DNA from: Roseburia hominis
GTDB lineage: Bacteria; Bacillota; Clostridia; Lachnospirales; Lachnospiraceae
DNA: 64,000 nucleotides
Assembly: GCF_021531695.1 (NCBI RefSeq)
Contig: NZ_JADYUI010000005.1
Location: 102,525-166,524 of the forward strand
Direction of reading: 5' to 3'
The stretch's first letter is position 1; every line of letters begins with the position of its first letter. The position numbers were made by a program, and so were the translations under genes. Below the pieces are notes generated by a model. It was given only the letters and a program-made list of their open reading frames with translations, did no database searches and was not told where the DNA came from. Shown here piece after piece: positions 16,976 through 25,562 of this stretch.

Positions 16976-19111
16976 ATGAAAGACAAAATTTTCGGTGTAC
17001 TGCAAAGAGTTGGAAGATCTTTTATGCTTCCAATCGCACTTCTGCCGGTTGCAGGTTTACTGCTCGGCATCGGTGGTTCCTTTACGAATGAGACCATGTT
17101 GGAATCTTATGGTTTATTAAACGTTATGGGACCTGGAACTGTTCCAAATGCACTTTTCCTGATTATGAACGATGCAGGAAATATTATATTTGGAAACCTA
17201 CCCCTCATTTTTGCTATGGGAGTAGCAATTGGTATGGCAAAAAATGAAAAAGCTGTTGCCGCCCTGGCTGCAGCAATTGCATTCTTCGTCATGCATGCTT
17301 CTATTGGTGCAATGATTTCATTGAACGGCGGAACAGAAAATATGTTAAGTGGTGCTACCACATCCGTAGTAGGTATTACTTCTTTACAAATGGGTGTATT
17401 CGGCGGTATCATTGTAGGACTTGGCGTAGCCGCCTTGCACAACAGATTTTATAAAATCGAATTACCTCAGGTCTTATCGTTTTTTGGAGGAACAAGATTT
17501 GTACCAATTATCTGTACTTTGGTATATGTAATCGTCGGTATCGCCATGTTTTATATCTGGCCACCGATTCAGAGCGGTATTTACGCAGTTGGTAATCTTG
17601 TTTTAAAATCCGGATATGCCGGAACATGGGTATATGGCTTTATGGAACGACTTCTGATTCCATTTGGTCTGCATCATGTATTTTATCTTCCATTCTGGCA
17701 GACAGGTGTCGGTGGAACATTGGAAGTTGCAGGACAGGTGATAGAAGGTGCGCAGAATATCTTCTTTGCACAGCTTTCTGATCCGACCGTAGAACACTTT
17801 GCTGTATCTGCAACCAGATTTATGTCCGGAAAGTTCCCACTCATGATTTTTGGACTTCCGGGAGCAGCACTCGCTATGTATCGTTGTGCAAAACCGGAAA
17901 AGAAAAAAGTAGTTGGCGGACTTTTATTATCAGCAGCCCTTACCTCTATGCTGACAGGTATTACGGAACCACTTGAGTTTACATTTTTATTTGTAGCTCC
18001 TGTTTTATACCTGATTCACTGTGTATTTGCCGGATTAGCATATATGTTAATGCATATTTGCGGTGTAGGTGTAGGTATGACATTCTCCGGTGGTCTGATT
18101 GATATGTTCCTGTTTGGTATTTTGCAGGGAAATAAGAAAACCAGCTGGATTTGGATTGTAATTGTTGGAATTGGATACTTTGTTGTTTATTACTTCTTAT
18201 TCTCATTCCTGATTAAGAAATTTGATTTTAAAACTCCTGGACGTGATGATGGAGAAGAAACAAAGCTTTACACACGAAAAGATGTGGAAGCAAAGAAAAA
18301 TGGTACAAACAGTAACACAAAATCCGGAAATAATGATGAGTTATCCCAAATGATCTGTGCAGGTCTTGGGGGCAAGAAAAACATTTCAACCGTAGACTGT
18401 TGTGCAACACGTTTACGCTGTGATGTTTTTGAAGCAAATAAAGTCAATGATGCACTTTTGAAATCAACCGGTGCCTCCGGCGTTATTCATAAAGGTCAGG
18501 GCGTTCAGATTATTTATGGTCCAAAAGTTGCAGTCATTAAATCAAATCTGGAAGAATATCTGGAAACCGCACCGGACGAAGAAACCGGATTTGATGTGGC
18601 AGAATCAGATTCTGAGGAAAAAAATGAAACAACAGGAACTAAGCTCGTAAAAACAATCGTAATTGCAAGTCCGGTTGATGGTATTGCAGCAGATATTACA
18701 ACTGCTCCGGATGAAGGATTTGCAGGAAAAATGATGGGAGATGGTGCAGTGATTGAACCATTAAACAACATGATATGTGCACCTGTAAACGGAGAAGTCT
18801 CCTTTGTATTCCCTACCAAACATGCCATCGGTTTAAAATCAGAAGATGGAATTGAAATGCTTCTTCATATTGGAATTGATACCGTAAAATTAAATGGCGA
18901 GGGATTCGAGGTGTTCGTCGAAGAGGGTGCGAAAATCAAAAAAGGCGATATCCTGATGAAAATAGATCTGGATTATGTAAAAGAGCATGCACCTTCCATT
19001 GTTTCCCCGATTCTTTGTACAGAATTGGAAAATAATGAAAAAATAAGATTATTAAAAACCGGAAATATCAAAACCGGTGAAGACCTTTATGCCGTAGATA
19101 TTTACGAATAA
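16976..19111 (+). CDS. ptsG: PTS glucose transporter EIICBA
   Basis: Imports and phosphorylates glucose (or a close sugar) using PEP. The ATG at 16976 (MKDKIFGVLQRV) is chosen because the longer in-frame reading from 16907 begins inside the terminator hairpin. The 711 residues hold EIIC at about 1-410 (SFMLPIALLPVAGLLLGIGG), EIIB at about 455-530 with phospho-Cys in CCATRLRC, and EIIA at about 560-705 with the active His in LLHIGIDTVKLNGEGF. It has the IICBA order of Bacillus PtsG. It heads ptsG-antiterminator-ptsH-ptsI. Glucose is inferred; N-acetylglucosamine EIIs are close relatives. Confidence 0.88.
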   Translation: MKDKIFGVLQRVGRSFMLPIALLPVAGLLLGIGGSFTNETMLESYGLLNVMGPGTVPNALFLIMNDAGNIIFGNLPLIFAMGVAIGMAKNEKAVAALAAAIAFFVMHASIGAMISLNGGTENMLSGATTSVVGITSLQMGVFGGIIVGLGVAALHNRFYKIELPQVLSFFGGTRFVPIICTLVYVIVGIAMFYIWPPIQSGIYAVGNLVLKSGYAGTWVYGFMERLLIPFGLHHVFYLPFWQTGVGGTLEVAGQVIEGAQNIFFAQLSDPTVEHFAVSATRFMSGKFPLMIFGLPGAALAMYRCAKPEKKKVVGGLLLSAALTSMLTGITEPLEFTFLFVAPVLYLIHCVFAGLAYMLMHICGVGVGMTFSGGLIDMFLFGILQGNKKTSWIWIVIVGIGYFVVYYFLFSFLIKKFDFKTPGRDDGEETKLYTRKDVEAKKNGTNSNTKSGNNDELSQMICAGLGGKKNISTVDCCATRLRCDVFEANKVNDALLKSTGASGVIHKGQGVQIIYGPKVAVIKSNLEEYLETAPDEETGFDVAESDSEEKNETTGTKLVKTIVIASPVDGIAADITTAPDEGFAGKMMGDGAVIEPLNNMICAPVNGEVSFVFPTKHAIGLKSEDGIEMLLHIGIDTVKLNGEGFEVFVEEGAKIKKGDILMKIDLDYVKEHAPSIVSPILCTELENNEKIRLLKTGNIKTGEDLYAVDIYE

Positions 19112-19141
19112 ACATAAAAATGGTCTGGGGAGGGGAATTAT

Positions 19142-19978
19142 ATGTACCGTGTTACCAAAGCACTCAATCACAATGCCGTGTTAGCAATTGAAAAAGATGG
19201 AACGAAAGAATACCTGATTCTCGGCAAAGGAATCGGATTTGGCAAAAAAGTAAGTGAATATATTTCACCTACCAAAGACTGCCATATTTATTCACTTCAG
19301 AATGGGCAGGAACCACAAAATACAAAAGCTTTAATCCGAAACATGAATCCGAAATATTTAGAAATAGCCAATGCGATTTTAGACAAGGCAGAAAAAGAAT
19401 TCGGAGCGGTTGACCGAAGCATATTATTCCCTATGGCAGACCACATCTCTTTTGCAGTAAAACGAATGCAAAAAGGAGAAGAAATCAGTAATCCTTTAAC
19501 ACAGGATATTCAGGTTTTATTTTATAAAGAATATAAGATTGCCATGCTGGCGAAAGAGCTTTTAGAAGAGTCAGACCATATTATTATTGACGAACATGAA
19601 ATCGGTTATATTGCATTGCATGTCCATTCTTCCATTTGTGATGAAAAGGTATCCAATGCCATGCAGATTGCAGCTGCTGTCCGCGAATGTATTAGTATGA
19701 TAGAACAGGATATCGGAAAAAATATTGATGTACAGACAATTTCTTATAATCGTCTGATGAATCACATCAAATATATGGCGGCAAGAGCATTGACCAACGA
19801 AGAATTAAAACTGAATATGAACGATTATATCGCTCAACAGTTCCCAAATTCTTTTCGTGTAGCCACAACAGTATGCAATCATTTAGAACATCATTTAAAA
19901 GTTCATCTGCCTGACATAGAAATCGGATATCTTGCCATGCATATTGAACGCGTATATGCGGAACAAACAACAGAATAA
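19142..19978 (+). CDS. glcT: BglG/GlcT-family transcriptional antiterminator
   Basis: RNA-binding antiterminator of 278 residues. The CAT RNA-binding domain is residues 1-56 (LNHNAVLAIEKDG, GKGIGFGKK). PRD1 (about 65-165) has His in ADHISFAV and HEIGYIALHVHSSI. PRD2 (about 170-275) has His in LMNHIKYMAARAL and EIGYLAMHIERV. The PRDs are phosphorylated by PTS proteins in this family, coupling sugar flux to RAT binding. Its target is the RAT before ptsG, 2.3 kb upstream in the same operon. LicT- versus GlcT-type assignment rests on the ptsG neighbour. Confidence 0.88.
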   Translation: MYRVTKALNHNAVLAIEKDGTKEYLILGKGIGFGKKVSEYISPTKDCHIYSLQNGQEPQNTKALIRNMNPKYLEIANAILDKAEKEFGAVDRSILFPMADHISFAVKRMQKGEEISNPLTQDIQVLFYKEYKIAMLAKELLEESDHIIIDEHEIGYIALHVHSSICDEKVSNAMQIAAAVRECISMIEQDIGKNIDVQTISYNRLMNHIKYMAARALTNEELKLNMNDYIAQQFPNSFRVATTVCNHLEHHLKVHLPDIEIGYLAMHIERVYAEQTTE

Positions 19979-20012
19979 TTGAAAACAAAAAATAAAAACG
20001 GAGGTTACTATC

Positions 20013-20270
20013 ATGAAAGAATTTAACTACACAATTACAGACGAAATCGGAATTCACGCAAGACCGGCAGGAATGCTTGTAAAAGAGGCCGGAAATTATC
20101 CTGCAAAGATTACCATAACATGTAACGGAAAAAGTGCAGATGCCAAGAGATTAATGGCACTGATGACACTTGGCGTAAAACATGGCGATATTGTAACTGT
20201 ACAGGTAGAAGGCGAACAGGAAGAAGAAACCATGGCAGCTATGGAACATTTTTTTCAAACGAATTTATAA
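20013..20270 (+). CDS. ptsH: phosphocarrier HPr lacking Ser46
   Basis: HPr passes phosphate from Enzyme I to EIIA through His15, seen in GIHARPAG. The protein is 85 residues with a good GGAGG site. In Firmicutes HPr the regulatory Ser46 lies in KSIMGVMSLG; here the aligned stretch is KRLMALMTLG, so residue 46 is Arg. HPr kinase could not modify that site, so this HPr would not act as HPr(Ser-P) corepressor with CcpA. It may be an operon-specific HPr, with another HPr elsewhere. It lies between the antiterminator and Enzyme I genes. Confidence 0.93.
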   Translation: MKEFNYTITDEIGIHARPAGMLVKEAGNYPAKITITCNGKSADAKRLMALMTLGVKHGDIVTVQVEGEQEEETMAAMEHFFQTNL

Positions 20271-20285
20271 ACAGGAGATGGTTCG

Positions 20286-21899
20286 ATGGAAAAATACAGT
20301 GGAAAAACTATCTTTCAGGGAATTGCAATTGGTAAAATAAAATTTTATCAAAACGAAGAAAAAACCGTTAAGCGTTGCCGCATAGAAGATACGACAGAAG
20401 AAGTTAACCGCTATGAAACGGCAAAAGAAACGGCAATTGCACAATTAAACGAATTATATCAAAAAGCCTGCAAAGAAGTAGGTGAGGTAAATGCTGCCGT
20501 TTTCGAAGTGCACGCTATGATGTTGGAAGATGCCGATTACAACGACTCTGTCAAAAATATCATTGAGCAGCAAAATGTTAATGCCGAATATGCAGTTGCT
20601 ATAACAGGAGACAACTTCTCTAAAATGTTTGCTGAAATGGATGATGAATATTTTAAGGCAAGATCCGCGGATATCCTTGATATATCTGACCGTGTCGTAG
20701 CTGTATTAAGTGGAAACACGAAAGAAAAATATAATTTCGATGAACCGGTGATTTTAGTTTCCGACGATTTAGCTCCAAGTGAAACCGTACAGATGGACAA
20801 ATCAAAACTCCTTGCTTTTGTAACCCGGTACGGTTCCTCGAACTCCCACACAGCTATTTTGGCAAGAACCATGATGATTCCTGCCTTAATCGGTATAGAA
20901 ATTAAGGAAGAATGGGATGGAAAAAATGCCATTGTAGATGGAATCAATGGTATCTTATACATTGAGCCGGAAGCAGATATTTTACAGGAAATGCAGGAAA
21001 AACAACAGAAAATGCTGCAGGAAAGAAAACTTCTTGCAGAATTAAAAGGAAAAGAAGATGTCACAAAAAGCGGGAAAAAAATAAAACTATTTGCGAATAT
21101 CGGTTCCGTCTCTGATGTAACAGATGTATTGAAGAATGATGCTGCCGGGATTGGTTTATTCCGAAGCGAATTTCTATATTTACAACAGGATCATTTGCCG
21201 ACAGAAGAAGAACAGTTTCAAGTATACAAAACGGTCGCAGAAAATATGGCAGGTAGGAAGGTTATTATCCGTACTTTGGATATCGGTGCCGACAAACAGG
21301 TCGATTATCTGCATTTAGCGAAAGAAGATAATCCGGCAATGGGTTATCGCGCAATTCGAATCTGTTTAACGCAGACAGACATTTTTAAAACACAACTTCG
21401 CGCACTTTTCCGCGCCAGCAAATTTGGAAATATTGCAATTATGTTTCCGATGATTATTTCTGTAGATGAAGTAAAAAAAATCAAAGCTATTGTAAATGAA
21501 GTAAAACAGGAATTAGATAATGCAGGATTTTCTTATGGGAATGTTGAACTTGGTATCATGATAGAAACTCCTGCGGCAGTCATGATGAGTGATGAGCTTT
21601 CCAAGGAAGTAGATTTCTTTAGTATTGGCACAAATGACCTTACGCAATATACCCTTGCGATCGACAGACAGAATGCGAAGCTGGACGAATTCTACGATTC
21701 TCATCATCCGGCAGTGCTCCGTATGATACAAATGGTCATTCAGAATGCTCACAAAAACAATTGCTGGGTTGGAATTTGCGGAGAACTTGGTGCAGATTTG
21801 ACTTTGACCAGACAATTTATTGAAATGGGCATTGATGAATTATCTGTTTCTCCATCCTTTGTTCTGCCAATCAGAAAAATTATTCGGGAATTAGATTAA
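20286..21899 (+). CDS. ptsI: PTS Enzyme I (phosphoenolpyruvate-protein phosphotransferase)
   Basis: Autophosphorylates with PEP and phosphorylates HPr. The length is 537 residues, slightly shorter than the usual 570. The phospho-His motif GSSNSHTAILART lies at about residues 181-193. The PEP-binding TIM-barrel motifs FRSEFLYL, READ-type region IIRTLDIGADKQ, and the C-terminal active Cys in GICGELGAD are present. It is 16 bases after ptsH with AGGAG upstream and ends the operon at a terminator. This locus therefore supplies both general PTS proteins together with one sugar-specific EII. Confidence 0.95.
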   Translation: MEKYSGKTIFQGIAIGKIKFYQNEEKTVKRCRIEDTTEEVNRYETAKETAIAQLNELYQKACKEVGEVNAAVFEVHAMMLEDADYNDSVKNIIEQQNVNAEYAVAITGDNFSKMFAEMDDEYFKARSADILDISDRVVAVLSGNTKEKYNFDEPVILVSDDLAPSETVQMDKSKLLAFVTRYGSSNSHTAILARTMMIPALIGIEIKEEWDGKNAIVDGINGILYIEPEADILQEMQEKQQKMLQERKLLAELKGKEDVTKSGKKIKLFANIGSVSDVTDVLKNDAAGIGLFRSEFLYLQQDHLPTEEEQFQVYKTVAENMAGRKVIIRTLDIGADKQVDYLHLAKEDNPAMGYRAIRICLTQTDIFKTQLRALFRASKFGNIAIMFPMIISVDEVKKIKAIVNEVKQELDNAGFSYGNVELGIMIETPAAVMMSDELSKEVDFFSIGTNDLTQYTLAIDRQNAKLDEFYDSHHPAVLRMIQMVIQNAHKNNCWVGICGELGADLTLTRQFIEMGIDELSVSPSFVLPIRKIIRELD

Positions 21900-21922
21900 T
21901 ATAATATCCTTTATCAGGTTTT

Positions 21923-21957
21923 AAGCGGTAAGACCAGTATGGTTTTTCCGCTTTTTA
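21923..21957 (+). terminator. terminator of pts operon
   Basis: AAGCGG (21923-21928) pairs with CCGCTT (21948-21953), with an inner ACC/GGT pairing, followed by T5. Confidence 0.8.
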
Positions 21958-21975
21958 TCAAAAAATATTCACAAA

Positions 21976-22004
21976 TTTACATAATTGTACAAAAATAGTA
22001 TAAT
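21976..22004 (+). promoter_or_regulatory. promoter of hydroxyacid dehydrogenase gene
   Basis: -35 TTTACA (21976-21981), 17-base spacer, -10 TATAAT (21999-22004). The transcript would carry repeat copy 1 (22013-22153) in its leader. Confidence 0.7.
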
Positions 22005-22012
22005 AAAAAATA

Positions 22013-22153
22013 AACCCGAATTTATGATTTCACTTGGCGGGTGAATAGAATTCACCCACCACACAGCCTCAGACAAAAGCTGCAAAGCAGCGACAGATAC
22101 GCTGGCGTAGCTGGTCTGTGGCTTGTCTGTGTGGTGGCTGTGAATAATTCGGG
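22013..22153. repeat. MITE-like palindromic repeat, copy 1 (about 141 bp)
   Basis: Begins AACCCGAATT and ends AATAATTCGGG. It shares a block of more than 80 bases, including CAGATACGCTGGCGTAGCTG, with copies 2 and 3. It holds internal palindromes such as GGGTGAATAGAATTCACCC. Compared with copy 3 it lacks the left 60-70 bases, as if deleted between two CCGAATT repeats. It lies in the leader between promoter and gene. Confidence 0.9.
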
Positions 22154-22185
22154 ATAACGTATTGAAGAAAAGTGAGGGATAGAAA

Positions 22186-23139
22186 ATGAAAATCAGTTTA
22201 TTAGAGCCTATTGGTGTATCAAAAGAAGTAATTGATGAATTATCGGCCGGATTTTTAGAACAGGGACATGAATTTGTTTCCTACGACACAAAAACTACAG
22301 ATATGGAAGAATTAAAGAAACGAAGTGCAGACTGCGATATTGTAATGATTGCAAATAATCCATATCCGGAAGAAGTCATAAAAAGTACAGATACTTTAAA
22401 AATGATTTCGGTTGCCTTTACCGGAATTGACCATATTGGCGTAGCAGAATGCGAAAAGAAAGATATCATGATTTGCAATGCTGCCGGATATTCCAACCAG
22501 ACTGTCGCGGAACTTGCCGTCGGCATGACAATTGATGCATTACGAAATGTGGTAAAAGCAGACTCTGTTGTAAGAAATGGCGGAACCAGCGCAGGAATCG
22601 GAGGACGCGAAATCTGTGGACGTACCGTTGGAATCATTGGTTTAGGACGAATCGGTCTTATGACGGCCAAGCTGTTTCTTGCCTTTGGTGCAAAAGTAAT
22701 TGCTTATAACCGGAGTCAGTCCGAAGAAGCGAAACAACTTGGCATCGAATACAAACCATTGGATCAGGTACTTTCCGAAAGTGATATCGTTTCCCTGCAT
22801 CTTCCTTTAAATGATTCCACAAGAAACTTTTTATCTAAGGATAAAATTACACTGATGAAACCTGATACTGTTTTTGTGAATTGTGCCAGAGGCCCAATTG
22901 TAGACAATGCAGCCCTTGCCGACGCATTAAATCATGATCGCCTCGGATTTGCCTGTGTAGATGTATTTGACATGGAACCACCACTGCCAACAGATTATCC
23001 ATTACTTCATGCAAAAAATACATTATTAACCCCGCACCAGGCATTCATATCAGAAGAATCCATGAAGCGAAGAGCCAAAATCGTATTTGACAATGTATAT
23101 GCCTATTTAGCCGGCAAACCGGAAAATGTATGTAAATAA
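22186..23139 (+). CDS. D-isomer-specific 2-hydroxyacid dehydrogenase
   Basis: NAD(P)-dependent oxidoreductase of 317 residues, likely reducing a 2-keto acid or glyoxylate/hydroxypyruvate-like substrate. The catalytic/substrate domain is split around the nucleotide-binding domain at about 100-290. The dinucleotide motif VGIIGLGRIGLMTAKLF is at about 147-163. Catalytic Arg is in VNCARGPIVDN, Glu in DVFDMEPPLP and His in LLTPHQAFIS, all in the expected order. It is a single gene with its own promoter, and a bidirectional terminator follows. The exact substrate is not determinable; phosphoglycerate dehydrogenase is less likely because the ACT domain is absent. Confidence 0.88.
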   Translation: MKISLLEPIGVSKEVIDELSAGFLEQGHEFVSYDTKTTDMEELKKRSADCDIVMIANNPYPEEVIKSTDTLKMISVAFTGIDHIGVAECEKKDIMICNAAGYSNQTVAELAVGMTIDALRNVVKADSVVRNGGTSAGIGGREICGRTVGIIGLGRIGLMTAKLFLAFGAKVIAYNRSQSEEAKQLGIEYKPLDQVLSESDIVSLHLPLNDSTRNFLSKDKITLMKPDTVFVNCARGPIVDNAALADALNHDRLGFACVDVFDMEPPLPTDYPLLHAKNTLLTPHQAFISEESMKRRAKIVFDNVYAYLAGKPENVCK

Positions 23140-23143
23140 ATAC

Positions 23144-23180
23144 ATAGGGAGGTCAATTCTTTGTCCCTCCCTATATTTAT
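23144..23180. terminator. bidirectional terminator between convergent genes
   Basis: ATAGGGAGG (23144-23152) pairs with CCTCCCTAT (23166-23174). A/T tracts lie on both sides, serving the dehydrogenase (+) and the receptor (-). Confidence 0.75.
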
Positions 23181-23188
23181 TTTATAAA

Positions 23189-24877
23189 TTACTCGTATTT
23201 AAACTTACTAATTTCTATATTGAGATCTTCCGCCATTTTCATTACATCTTTACTGGAATGTGTGACTTTTTCCATAGAGGTCTTCTGAAGATTTACAGCT
23301 GCAGAAGCCTCCTCCATACACGCAGCATTTTCCTGAGACGTGGCCGACAAATCACTCATAACCTGCACAAGCGTATCCCGACTTTCTTTCATCTCGCTGG
23401 CAGAAGAATGCAGACATTCACATTGTTCTCCCATCTTTTGAAGCGTTTCTGCAATCTGGTAAAACTTATCTTTGGTTTGTATTACACTTTCTTGTTGCTC
23501 GTCAGCAGTAGTCTGCATCCTTCTAATTGCATCAACAGATTCTTTTAGTTTTGACACTAACTCATGAATAATCATTTCTATTTCCGCTGTTAACGCATTG
23601 GTCTGTTGTGCAAGGTTTCCAATTTCGGTCGCCACAACAGCAAATCCCCGTCCGGCTTCTCCGGCTCTTGCAGATTCAATGGAAGCATTTAATGCTAATA
23701 AATTGGTCTGACTGGCAATATTTTGAATCTGGCTGCTTGCAGCAACAATTTTATCTGCCTGAGCACTGGTTTCTTCCATAACTTTATGCACCAATTCACT
23801 ATTCTGACTATTATCCTGCGTTTTATTTACCAAAACATCCAGAACCTGAATTCCAGACTCTTTAATTGTTTGAACATGACCTGTAGCCTCATTTAAGCCT
23901 TGGATATTGTTCTCTAACTGCCCAATCATTTCATTGAGTACAGTCACCTGCTCATTCCCATTGGCAGTTTGGATTGCCTGGTTCGTTGCACTACCTGCAA
24001 CATCCTCAACAGTAGTTATTAATTGCTCACTCGTACGCAACACATTCTTAGAAATATCTGCAAGATGAACAGATTCCGCGGAAAGCTGATCCGTTACTAC
24101 CGCAATATCTTTTATCAATTTGAGCAGACTTTCCCGCATAATTAAAAATCCGTTTGAAATAACACCGATTTCATCATTCTGTGTCGCATAAGACTTGATA
24201 GAACTTTGTTCATTCAATGTTAGATCATAAGAAGCCATTCGATTAATATCTGTTTGGATTGCAGTAAGTGGTCTAATAACAAGTCTGTGTATAAATAATA
24301 AAAGTACTACGATAAGAATAATAGCACATAAGACACAAAATCCTGTTGTTTTAAGAAGAGACTCTAATACAAGGGAATTTAAACTTGCAGAATCAATGGG
24401 AATTCCAATATTGATTGCACCCATCTGCATGCCATTATCATAATAAATGGGAGTCAGCACATCCAGTGTCAGTCCATAAACATCATTGGAAAAATAACCG
24501 ACAAATGGTTTTCCATCTTTGGCAGCAGCCAGACTTCCTTCATCCTCTAAAACAATTCCAATTCGCTCGTGATTGCTGTGACATACGGCAACCACTGAAC
24601 CATCTTCCATTTCCTTCATAAAATTTACGTAATTGAAATTATCCTGTGTATTAATATAATCAATAAATTTTTGAATTTCTTCTGTTGTTTCACAACCTCT
24701 TGCTTTTAACTGATCTGCATAAGATACCACCAGCTTATAATTCGACTCTTTTAATTGTTCAAGAACTTCATTCTTTAAAATGTGAGCAAAAAGAACGTTT
24801 AAAATAGTAAATGCAACAATAAGTGCCATTGTTATAATTGCAATAATTTTCGTACTGATACTTTTTGTCTTTTTCAT
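23189..24877 (-). CDS. methyl-accepting chemotaxis protein
   Basis: A 562-residue chemoreceptor read on the minus strand. The Met at 24877 ([11 protein letters not shown]) is chosen because it has GGAGGG 7-12 bases upstream; the ten extra in-frame residues upstream have no such site. TM1 is at about 9-33, a single-Cache-like extracytoplasmic domain at 35-175 and TM2 at about 185-205. A HAMP-like segment ([20 protein letters not shown]) follows, then the signalling domain with [33 protein letters not shown]. Its leader carries a promoter and a terminator-like hairpin, described separately. The ligand is unknown. Confidence 0.92.
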   Translation of the reverse strand: MKKTKSISTKIIAIITMALIVAFTILNVLFAHILKNEVLEQLKESNYKLVVSYADQLKARGCETTEEIQKFIDYINTQDNFNYVNFMKEMEDGSVVAVCHSNHERIGIVLEDEGSLAAAKDGKPFVGYFSNDVYGLTLDVLTPIYYDNGMQMGAINIGIPIDSASLNSLVLESLLKTTGFCVLCAIILIVVLLLFIHRLVIRPLTAIQTDINRMASYDLTLNEQSSIKSYATQNDEIGVISNGFLIMRESLLKLIKDIAVVTDQLSAESVHLADISKNVLRTSEQLITTVEDVAGSATNQAIQTANGNEQVTVLNEMIGQLENNIQGLNEATGHVQTIKESGIQVLDVLVNKTQDNSQNSELVHKVMEETSAQADKIVAASSQIQNIASQTNLLALNASIESARAGEAGRGFAVVATEIGNLAQQTNALTAEIEMIIHELVSKLKESVDAIRRMQTTADEQQESVIQTKDKFYQIAETLQKMGEQCECLHSSASEMKESRDTLVQVMSDLSATSQENAACMEEASAAVNLQKTSMEKVTHSSKDVMKMAEDLNIEISKFKYE

Positions 24878-24910
24878 ACTGATCCCTCCGTAATATGCAT
24901 AATACAACAG

Positions 24911-24941
24911 AAAAAGAGACCACCGCCTATGCGATAGCCCC
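24911..24941 (-). terminator. terminator-like hairpin in the chemoreceptor leader
   Basis: On the minus strand GGGGCUAUCGC and GCGGUGGUCUC form an 11-pair RNA stem (with G-U pairs) around an AUAG loop, followed directly by U5. It lies between the promoter at 24975-25003 and the start codon, about 35 bases before the latter, so it would act as an attenuator rather than a gene end. Confidence 0.65.
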
Positions 24942-24974
24942 TTCTATCCTGATTTCATATATATGATATTATAA

Positions 24975-25003
24975 ATAATAATGACGAAAAAACAGATTGT
25001 CAA
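24975..25003 (-). promoter_or_regulatory. promoter of minus-strand chemoreceptor
   Basis: On the minus strand: -35 TTGACA (25003-24998), 17-base spacer, -10 TATTAT (24980-24975). The leader would be about 90 bases. DNA from 25004 to 25319 is very AT-rich and shows no gene. Confidence 0.7.
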
Positions 25004-25319
25004 TCGCTTTTTCATCAAATTCCGATTCTGAAATCTGAGATAAAGATAAAAAATAATCCCCCAAAACATACACCTAAATTGTAGAAAAATTTTGCGCAAA
25101 AATTTTTCAAAAAACATTTTTCTTTATAATATGCATAAATATAAGAAAAGAAGATTTCAAAAATGCTCTTTATTTATTGATAAATGTCCGTGATATACGT
25201 ACATCTATCAACAAAATAACGCATCGAATATATATACATGTAAAATACATAATTTCTCAAAATAGATTTAAGAAACATGTAATCCAAATCAAAGCCGCAA
25301 GAAACAAAGGACTTAACAC

Positions 25320-25348
25320 TTGACAGATTGTAAAGAATACTTTATAAT
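25320..25348 (+). promoter_or_regulatory. promoter of oligopeptide ABC operon
   Basis: Consensus -35 TTGACA (25320-25325), 17-base spacer, -10 TATAAT (25343-25348). It lies about 215 bases before the first gene, with two terminator-like hairpins in between. Confidence 0.8.
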
Positions 25349-25409
25349 TTAGGCTGATTATAAAGATTGATATGCTTAATTGTAAGACAAAAAAATATGA
25401 CACAAAGGA

Positions 25410-25439
25410 GTGTATGGATTGTGCCATACACTTTTTTTT
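25410..25439 (+). terminator. leader terminator 1 of opp-like operon
   Basis: GTGTATGG (25410-25417) pairs with CCATACAC (25424-25431), followed by eight T. A transcript from the promoter at 25320-25348 would be only about 80-85 bases if stopped here, so this may be an attenuator or the end of a small RNA. Confidence 0.75.
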
Positions 25440-25508
25440 ATCTAAAATATCAAAAGCACACTTGTGCGCGAGACGCGGACGTTCCGATTTATTTTTTTGT
25501 AACTCTTT

Positions 25509-25528
25509 ACCCTTGCAAAAGGGTTTTT
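25509..25528 (+). terminator. leader terminator-like hairpin 2 of opp-like operon
   Basis: ACCCTT (25509-25514) and AAGGGT (25519-25524) with a GCAA tetraloop, followed by T4. It is only 22 bases before the ribosome site of the binding-protein gene. Confidence 0.6.
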
Positions 25529-25562
25529 ATATAAAAGAGTAATAATGGGAAGGAGAACTATT

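Noticed and set aside
23126..23548. Plus-strand reading frame of 140 codons opposite the chemoreceptor
   Set aside because: It overlaps the terminator and the well-conserved minus-strand signalling domain; composition is that of an antisense shadow.
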